From JBFLVN01 sp040758475 (lineage in GTDB: Bacteria > JAGRBM01): 11,689 bases of DNA. Location of the stretch: contig JBFLVN010000111.1 of the NCBI GenBank assembly GCA_040758475.1, positions 1-11,689 of the forward strand, in the 5' to 3' direction. A program made the translations under genes and the position numbers. Below are positions 7,097 through 11,689 of this stretch, piece by piece (the first letter of the stretch is position 1; each line of letters opens with the position of its first letter). The notes under the pieces are model-generated. The model had not been told where the DNA came from, ran no database searches, and worked only from the letters and a program-made list of their open reading frames with translations.

Positions 7097-7702
7097 ATGG
7101 AACCCGATATAGCCAGCCGAATTCGCCGCATATATTCTGCTATTGACGCAACAGAAGATGACGAGATCAGCGAAATCACAGTTACCCGCACATTCACACG
7201 AACGGATAATAAAATTTCCGTGGAAGAAAATTTTCGCGGCGGTTTAAAAGATGAAGAACTATCCAATCATATCCATTCTTTAATCCACAACATCGCAAAT
7301 CTCCATGACCATCTATGCCGTTGGGCAACAAGCAAAGGGCACGATAAATCAATAGTTACACAAGCTGCCGAAGCATGTTTTGAATTACAAGTGATTCGAG
7401 ACCTCTCCAACAACGACAAGCATGGATACCCATCAGGGAGAAAAACTAAGTCCGGCAGAAAACCCAAATTAGGCGAATTAAGGCGCCCTCTAGAAATAAG
7501 CGCTGGAGGAACTGCCAGCCCTTCGACCGTAATTAAGCTGGGAACGGACGGCACATTAAAAATACAAGGTAATGCAAAAGTAATAATGACGGCAGATATT
7601 CTTGATTTTGATAACCAACGAATCGGAGATCTTCGCAAGTTCGCACTCGTAGCAGTCTCGACCTGGGAAAACCTTCTTGCCAGACTTGGGCTAAACCCCT
7701 GA
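7097..7702 (+). CDS. Hypothetical protein of unknown family, foreign composition
   Basis: Unrecognised 201-residue soluble protein; no signal peptide or membrane segment. Residues 1-50 are charged with an alternating strand-like stretch (ISEITVTRTFTRTDNKISVE). Residues 52-110 look helical and His-rich (SNHIHSLIHNIANLHDHL), ending in RDLSNNDKHGYP (101-112). Residues 113-130 are basic and possibly flexible, 131-170 look like beta strands, and 177-198 form a final helix. A motif of the kind D-L-x-N-x-x-K-H occurs in uncharacterised helical proteins, and R75-x6-H82 matches the spacing of HEPN RNase motifs; either could be coincidental. ATG 7097 is the first start after the tRNA and no clear ribosome site precedes it; the open frame also runs back through the tRNA, which is spurious. 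Codon use is much more AT-rich than that of all neighbours, indicating horizontal acquisition. Confidence 0.72.
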   Translation: MEPDIASRIRRIYSAIDATEDDEISEITVTRTFTRTDNKISVEENFRGGLKDEELSNHIHSLIHNIANLHDHLCRWATSKGHDKSIVTQAAEACFELQVIRDLSNNDKHGYPSGRKTKSGRKPKLGELRRPLEISAGGTASPSTVIKLGTDGTLKIQGNAKVIMTADILDFDNQRIGDLRKFALVAVSTWENLLARLGLNP

Positions 7703-7709
7703 TTGTTTT

Positions 7710-7735
7710 ACGGCTTCAAATTCCGTTTTCTTCAT
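7710..7735 (+). terminator. Weak terminator-like hairpin after the AT-rich gene
   Basis: ACGG (7710-7713) can pair with CCGT (7723-7726) across a 9-base loop, followed by a T-rich run to 7735. A 4-bp stem is short for an intrinsic terminator, but it sits in the 48-bp gap between convergent genes, where termination is expected. Confidence 0.25.
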
Positions 7736-7750
7736 TATGCCATCCCGCTC

Positions 7751-8179
7751 TCACCCCGCCCGCCCTCGGACCGGCAGCCAGAAGATGATGAGCGGCAGGA
7801 GCCCCAGCCAGCCAAGCAGGATGTCGCCGTAGAGGTGGACGTGCTCGCCTTCCATGACGAGCCCCTGGACGAACATGGTGCCGAAGTGGACCACGTTCAC
7901 GACGATGGTGAGGTCGATGAGCGTTTTCTCCTTGAGCGGGTTTTTCGCGGCCTTCCAGAGAAAGGGCGCCCAGGCGAGGTAGATCACGCAGATCATGAGC
8001 TCGTAAGCCTCGCCGTGGCTTCCCCACCGGACGAGGGAGAGATAGGTCTCGCCGAAATAAGCGAAACGGAGCGAATGGAGCCCGAGGGCCAAAAAAAAGA
8101 TGCCGAAGCCCACGGCCATCACCCGAAGCGAAAGGGAAAGCCAGAAGGTCGGAACGGCCGCGTTTTTTTCTTCGTTCAT
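7751..8179 (-). CDS. Small four-helix membrane protein, DUF6632-like
   Basis: 142-residue integral membrane protein with four predicted helices (about 14-36, 57-75, 88-108, 118-136) and short charged loops. The central pattern YELMICVIYLAWAPFLWKAA...NP, then VVNVVHFGTMFVQGL and HLYGDILLGW, resembles my recollection of the DUF6632 type of small membrane protein (conserved Tyr-Glu-x-Met, Asn/Asp-Pro, His, and Gly-Asp before the last helix). That match is from memory and unverified; the biochemical role is unknown. ATG 8179 lies 9 bases after the stop of the preceding gene, with a weak purine stretch (TAGAGAAT), so it is probably cotranscribed as the last gene of the operon. It ends 48 bp from the convergent AT-rich gene. 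Confidence 0.82.
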   Translation of the reverse strand: MNEEKNAAVPTFWLSLSLRVMAVGFGIFFLALGLHSLRFAYFGETYLSLVRWGSHGEAYELMICVIYLAWAPFLWKAAKNPLKEKTLIDLTIVVNVVHFGTMFVQGLVMEGEHVHLYGDILLGWLGLLPLIIFWLPVRGRAG

Positions 8180-8188
8180 TCTAATTCT

Positions 8189-8662
8189 CTATTTCCGGCC
8201 TTCTTCTTTTAAAAGGTCTTCGAACACCGCGCTCGCCGGCATGCGGAAGGCGATGAGGACGGTGCCGAAGACGAGATAGGGGATCATCTTGATGGCCGAC
8301 ACGAACAGGATTCCAAGCACGAGGCCGAAGACGGCGACGGATTCCGAGAGGGCAAAAACCACCGTGAAGTTCGCCTGGAGGAAGGCGGCGGTTTTTTCGG
8401 GGCCGGCCGCTTGCAGGTATTTCCGGAGGGCGGCGGGGCTAAGGCGCACCCGGTGGAGAAAGATGGAAGCAAAGGCCAGGGCCGCCGCAACCATGGCCAG
8501 GGTCGTCTCGATGATGGCGGCCGGAGGAGGGCTCGGCGGTTCGCGGCCTTTCGTAACGACGTACCCCACAACGCCGTAGATCGCCGTCGAGGCGAGCATG
8601 GCGGCCCAGATGACTGTCAAGGTTTTCCGCGTGCGGGCGAGAATCCCGGATGGGTCATCCAT
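8189..8662 (-). CDS. Small four-helix membrane protein of unknown function
   Basis: 157-residue predicted inner-membrane protein: helices at about 15-37, 48-70, 97-120 and 122-141, with a basic N-terminus, a Pro-rich loop (41-47) and a cytoplasmic-looking loop (71-96, RLSPAALRKYLQAAGPEK). Helix 3 carries ALSESVAVFGLVLGILF with E107 in mid-membrane, which recalls the ion-binding helix of rotary ATPase c subunits; the overall arrangement differs and an ATPase role is not claimed. ATG 8662 has a strong ribosome site (GAGGGG, 8670-8665). It sits 27 bp after the HD-domain gene and 9 bp before the next membrane-protein gene, so all three are probably cotranscribed. Confidence 0.82.
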   Translation of the reverse strand: MDDPSGILARTRKTLTVIWAAMLASTAIYGVVGYVVTKGREPPSPPPAAIIETTLAMVAAALAFASIFLHRVRLSPAALRKYLQAAGPEKTAAFLQANFTVVFALSESVAVFGLVLGILFVSAIKMIPYLVFGTVLIAFRMPASAVFEDLLKEEGRK

Positions 8663-8689
8663 GTCCCCTCCCCCTCCGAAGCCGGTGAC

Positions 8690-10048
8690 TCATCCTAGCC
8701 AATCGATCTCCTTGGGATCGAGCTGGCCGATGGCGCCTGAGAGAGGAAGGACAAGGCGCGGGGCATCGGGCCCCCGGCCGGCGCGCGTCAAATCGATCTG
8801 CGTTCCGGCGGGCGAGCGGCCGCCCCCCGTCTGGGTCACTTCCACCGTGGGGTGGAGGGCGCTTTCGGGGTGGGGACGGACGACTTTTCCGATCTCCCCC
8901 GTCGAAAGGCGAACCATGTCGCCCGGGGAGAACATGCCGCACATGGTGGCAAAGCGCCCGAGGAGATAAGGATTAAAACGGCCCGGGAGTTTCTCGAACA
9001 TGTAGGCAAGCGCCTGGCGCATTCCTTCCCGGTCATCGAAGGGGCGGAGCGTGCGGATCGTATCGAACGTATCGGCGAGCGCCACGAGCTGGCTCGCGAG
9101 GATGGGCGGTTCCTTCCCTGGCTCCCCCGCCGCCGGCAGATGATGTTCGTTCGCTACGACGGAGGCGAAGCGCTCGGCCCCCTGGGTCGCGAAAAGGATT
9201 TTAGCTCCTTCGATCGTATGGCGAGCCAGAAGCGCTTTCTCCTCCACGTTCAGGGGCCCGCGTTTCTGGAGGACGCCATCGGGAACTTTCGTTTTCCCGA
9301 TGTCGTGGAGAAGGCCCGAAAGGCTGATTTCCTGGATTTCGTTTTCGGAGAGTCCCAGGGCCGCCGCCTGGCAGCCAGCCATGGTTCCGACGTTTAGCGA
9401 ATGGACGAAGGTGTAATCGTCCCGGTCCCGTAGCGCGAGAAGCGTCGCCACGGGCGCGTCCGATCCCACGGTCAAATCGAAGAGCGATTTGGCGAGGTCC
9501 GTGAGCGGCGCCATGTCCACGGTGCCGGTCTCAGCCGCGCGGCGGAATTCCCGCCCCAAAGACTGGCTCCCCACCCGGTAGACGTCCCGGAAGCTTTCGA
9601 TCCCCGCGGCGGCGCCCGCCGTGAGCTTCAAGTGCTTGACCGTGATGCGGTCGACGCCCCGCTCCTTGAGCCAGGTCGAAGCCTTCACGGCCGCCACGTC
9701 GGCCGCGTCGGCGGCGAGGTACCCGAGAAGGGTTTCCAGGTCGGAAAAAGCGCAATCCCGCTTGAGCGAAATGATCTCGATGTCCCGGAGTTTCATCTGG
9801 GCGACGAAGCGGACCACGTTGGCGGGCGCGTTGTTCACGGGCACGCCCCCCACCGCGAGGCCGTCCCCCAGAAGGGCGAAGGTGAGTTCGGCCGCTTCGC
9901 CGTCGGGGAAATTCTTATCGACCTCCTGCTTTAAGGCCTCGATCGTTTTTTGCCAGATGGGACTCCCCTCGGCGTACAAACGGCGGCTGTGGGCCGCGCC
10001 CGCGAGGCGCTGCGCCAAATCCCGTGCCTGGTCCTGCCCGATGGCCAT
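8690..10048 (-). CDS. HD-GYP-like phosphohydrolase with degenerate GYP motif
   Basis: 452-residue cytoplasmic signalling protein. Residues 1-125 form an N-terminal region (RRLYAEGSPIWQKTIEAL, LLGDGLAVGGVPV, FSDLETLLGYLA) of the type found before HD-GYP domains in deltaproteobacterial-like genomes. Residues about 200-375 are the HD domain: H216, catalytic H248-D249 in LLHDIGKTKVP, H277 in LARHTIEGAKIL, E301-H302-H303 and D326 in ALADTFDTI. HD-GYP enzymes hydrolyse cyclic-di-GMP, but here HHLPAAGEPG replaces the usual HHE..DG.GYP loop, so the metal-binding core looks intact while substrate specificity is uncertain. The C-terminus (about 373-452) is beta-rich (GDMVRLSTGEIGKVV, QIDL), as in HD-GYP proteins with an appended small domain. 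ATG 10048 has a GAGGA ribosome site overlapping the stop of the upstream HEAT-like gene, 11 bp away, suggesting coupled expression. Confidence 0.9.
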   Translation of the reverse strand: MAIGQDQARDLAQRLAGAAHSRRLYAEGSPIWQKTIEALKQEVDKNFPDGEAAELTFALLGDGLAVGGVPVNNAPANVVRFVAQMKLRDIEIISLKRDCAFSDLETLLGYLAADAADVAAVKASTWLKERGVDRITVKHLKLTAGAAAGIESFRDVYRVGSQSLGREFRRAAETGTVDMAPLTDLAKSLFDLTVGSDAPVATLLALRDRDDYTFVHSLNVGTMAGCQAAALGLSENEIQEISLSGLLHDIGKTKVPDGVLQKRGPLNVEEKALLARHTIEGAKILFATQGAERFASVVANEHHLPAAGEPGKEPPILASQLVALADTFDTIRTLRPFDDREGMRQALAYMFEKLPGRFNPYLLGRFATMCGMFSPGDMVRLSTGEIGKVVRPHPESALHPTVEVTQTGGGRSPAGTQIDLTRAGRGPDAPRLVLPLSGAIGQLDPKEIDWLG

Positions 10049-10059
10049 CTAGGAAATCC

Positions 10060-11689
10060 TCACGCCACTTTCTCGCAGGCTTCACGAACCGCCCTGTTCT
10101 TGCTCTGCTTTCCCGCCGCCAGGACGCGCTTGGCATCGGCCGTCGCGTTCACGGCGAGGGCCTTGGCCACCACGGGACGCACGGCGTCGGCGTTGCGGCT
10201 CCCGAAACCGCCGGGGCGGTTCAGAAGCGAATCGAGCGCCGGGACGGCAAGCGGCGATCTCATCTGGCCCAGAATCTCGATGGCCACGCGCTGAAGCTGC
10301 CGGAGCGCTTCGTCCCCCGTCGAGCCTTCCTCGACGTAGACGAGCTTTTTGGCTTCTTCATCGCCCATGGCCCCGGCCACCGAACCCAGAAGCGCCACCG
10401 TGTCCCGGTGGGCATACTCCCCCGCCGCCCGCAGGCACGCTTCCTTGGCTTTCAAGTTCCGGTTCCGCAGGGCGAGCTTGAGCATGGGAATGCCCGTGAG
10501 GGGATTCGAGCGCACGGCCATCTGGACGATGTAGTAGACGCGCATGGGAGAGGCGTCCGGAAGTTTCGTGCGCAGGGCCTTGAAGGTTTCGGCGTCCACG
10601 GTGGCGAGCGTCGCGAGAAGTTCCCGCTTCAAGTCGGTCGAGAGCGGCATTTCGAGGGCTTCAAGGATGGCCTCGGCCAGAAGAAGCCCCTTGGCCGTTC
10701 CGGTCTTCGCGAGCCAGAGGGTCCGCTGCGCCCCCTTCTGGCCCGAGAGCATTTGTTTGAGCATCTGGGGAAGCGGAGCGCTCGGGTCCATCCCCTGGGC
10801 TTGCCGCAGGAGTCCCCCCAAAAACTGACTCACGACGCCCGAGGGATCGGCGGAGGAATCTTCGATCGAATCGAGAAGCTCTCGCGCCGCGGCGAGGAGG
10901 GCGGGATTCACCGACCGCTCTTCGGCCAGGATTTCCTGGAGAAGTTTCGCCGTGCGCCCCGTCCGGACGTTGAGCTGGAGCCCCGCAAGCGCCTGCATCA
11001 CGACCGGAGGGCCGTCCTTCTGCTGGATGCGGGCCTGGGCGTATTCGATCAAACGGTCCAGATTTTCCCGGTATCCGAGTTCCAGCATCCCGAGGCCGTT
11101 TTTCTTGAGCGAACGGGACTGAATCTCCTGCCAGATCACGCCATCCACCTTGCGGCCTTGCTGCTGAAGGTTCTTGTCCACTTGTTCGAGAAGTTTTTGC
11201 CGCTCGGACTCGATGGGTTTGAGCCGCCGCAGGAGGTTTCCGATGGCTTCGACCGTCTCGGGGTCGTTTTCCGGCGATGAGAGCGCGCCGCAGAGGGCGT
11301 CGGCGATCAAATTATCGGGAAGGGTTTGCGAGAGATTTCCCACGGCGGGGCCGGCGCTCACGGCGGCGCTCGTCGCCTCGTCCGACCCGGCAAGCCTTCG
11401 AAGAAGGGCGAAGCGGGCTTCCGGACTCAAACGCGCCATGGTTCGCGTGAGCACCTTGGCGCTGTCCACCAAAGCCGCTTTTGATCCCGGCTGGGCGGCC
11501 ATCTGCTGCTGGTTACCGAGGAAGGCTTCGCTGGCGAGATCGGCGATCTCTTCAGCCGAGAGAGCATCCAGAATTCCAAGGCCCATCGTACCGCCGGGGC
11601 CGCCGCGAACGCCCTTCAAATTCGTGGGAACATTGACGGCGCCCGTCCCGCCGGGCCCGACGCCCGTGGCCGGGCCGCTTCCTCCCGGC
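10060..11689 (-). CDS. HEAT-like helical-repeat protein (5' end beyond the window)
   Basis: At least 542 residues are visible; the frame is open to the window edge, so no start is chosen. The TTG at 11619 and the ATG at 11586 are internal possibilities but have no strong ribosome site. The visible N-terminus (about 1-36) is Gly/Pro-rich (GGSGPATGVGPGGTGAVNVP), like a linker after an unseen domain. The rest is almost entirely alpha-helical with alternating hydrophobic and Ala/Leu-rich helices. The C-terminal part is clearly HEAT-like: ITERATED segments such as TGIPMLKLALRNRNLKAKEA, RDTVALLGSVAGAM and SPLAVPALDSLLNR. Such repeats form protein-binding scaffolds. It is the first visible gene of the operon, 11 bp before the HD-domain gene, and could be its partner or regulator (inference). 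No catalytic motif is seen. Confidence 0.82.
   Translation of the reverse strand, partial: PGGSGPATGVGPGGTGAVNVPTNLKGVRGGPGGTMGLGILDALSAEEIADLASEAFLGNQQQMAAQPGSKAALVDSAKVLTRTMARLSPEARFALLRRLAGSDEATSAAVSAGPAVGNLSQTLPDNLIADALCGALSSPENDPETVEAIGNLLRRLKPIESERQKLLEQVDKNLQQQGRKVDGVIWQEIQSRSLKKNGLGMLELGYRENLDRLIEYAQARIQQKDGPPVVMQALAGLQLNVRTGRTAKLLQEILAEERSVNPALLAAARELLDSIEDSSADPSGVVSQFLGGLLRQAQGMDPSAPLPQMLKQMLSGQKGAQRTLWLAKTGTAKGLLLAEAILEALEMPLSTDLKRELLATLATVDAETFKALRTKLPDASPMRVYYIVQMAVRSNPLTGIPMLKLALRNRNLKAKEACLRAAGEYAHRDTVALLGSVAGAMGDEEAKKLVYVEEGSTGDEALRQLQRVAIEILGQMRSPLAVPALDSLLNRPGGFGSRNADAVRPVVAKALAVNATADAKRVLAAGKQSKNRAVREACEKVA

Larger units (their letters stand above)
7073..7740. other. AT-rich segment abutting the tRNA 3' end: possible genomic-island remnant
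   Basis: Hand counting gives about 44% G+C over 7141-7680, against 68% for a sample line of the cardiolipin synthase gene. The change begins immediately after the tRNA CCA end, the classic attachment site of tRNA-targeting integrases. The segment carries one gene of foreign codon use. I see no integrase and no second copy of the tRNA 3' end, so this could be a decayed or minimal insertion. Confidence 0.4.

Noticed and set aside
7680..7760. Second copy of the tRNA-Leu 3' end as a right attachment site
   Set aside because: I looked for the T-arm/acceptor sequence after the AT-rich gene and found no match.
10024..11280. 418-codon plus-strand open frame opposite the HEAT-like gene
   Set aside because: Antisense shadow; the minus frame gives regular helical repeats and fits the operon.

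Overview
The window is a GC-rich bacterial chromosomal segment: sample lines of the main genes are in the mid-60s % G+C or higher, with strong third-position GC bias. It carries DUF4388 and HD-domain signalling proteins, a TPR-plus-periplasmic-binding lipoprotein and a Lon protease. That mix suggests a Gram-negative lineage of the Deltaproteobacteria/Myxococcota type or a similar uncultured group. No rRNA or taxonomic marker is present, so the assignment is only indicative.

Left block (1-5692, minus strand). Reading in the direction of transcription, there is a predicted outer-membrane lipoprotein (TPR region followed by an LppC/Leu-binding-type domain), then a complete Lon protease overlapping it by 4 bp (ATGA), then after a 214-bp gap a response regulator fused to a DUF4388 domain whose 3' end runs off the window. 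This looks like an envelope/proteostasis pair followed by a signalling gene.

Middle block (5765-7702, plus strand). A 72-bp divergent intergenic region with a perfect 14-bp palindrome at its exact midpoint separates the lipoprotein gene from a phospholipase D-type cardiolipin synthase (ClsB-like, two HKD motifs). Next come a tRNA-Leu(CAA) gene with its own recognisable promoter and, immediately 3' of the tRNA, an AT-rich stretch (about 44% G+C by hand count over 7141-7680) holding one orphan 201-codon gene. That composition break abutting a tRNA 3' end is the strongest sign of horizontal transfer in the window and the most likely place for an undescribed function.

Right block (7751-11689, minus strand). 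Four closely spaced genes form a probable operon, in transcription order: a HEAT-like helical-repeat protein whose 5' end is off the window, an HD-GYP-like phosphohydrolase lacking the GYP motif, and two small four-helix membrane proteins. Gaps are 11, 27 and 9 bp. The operon converges on the AT-rich gene, with only 48 bp between them.

Very long open frames opposite or out of frame with these genes are GC-bias shadows and were not annotated. I found no IS element, CRISPR array, integrase or duplicated tRNA end in the window.
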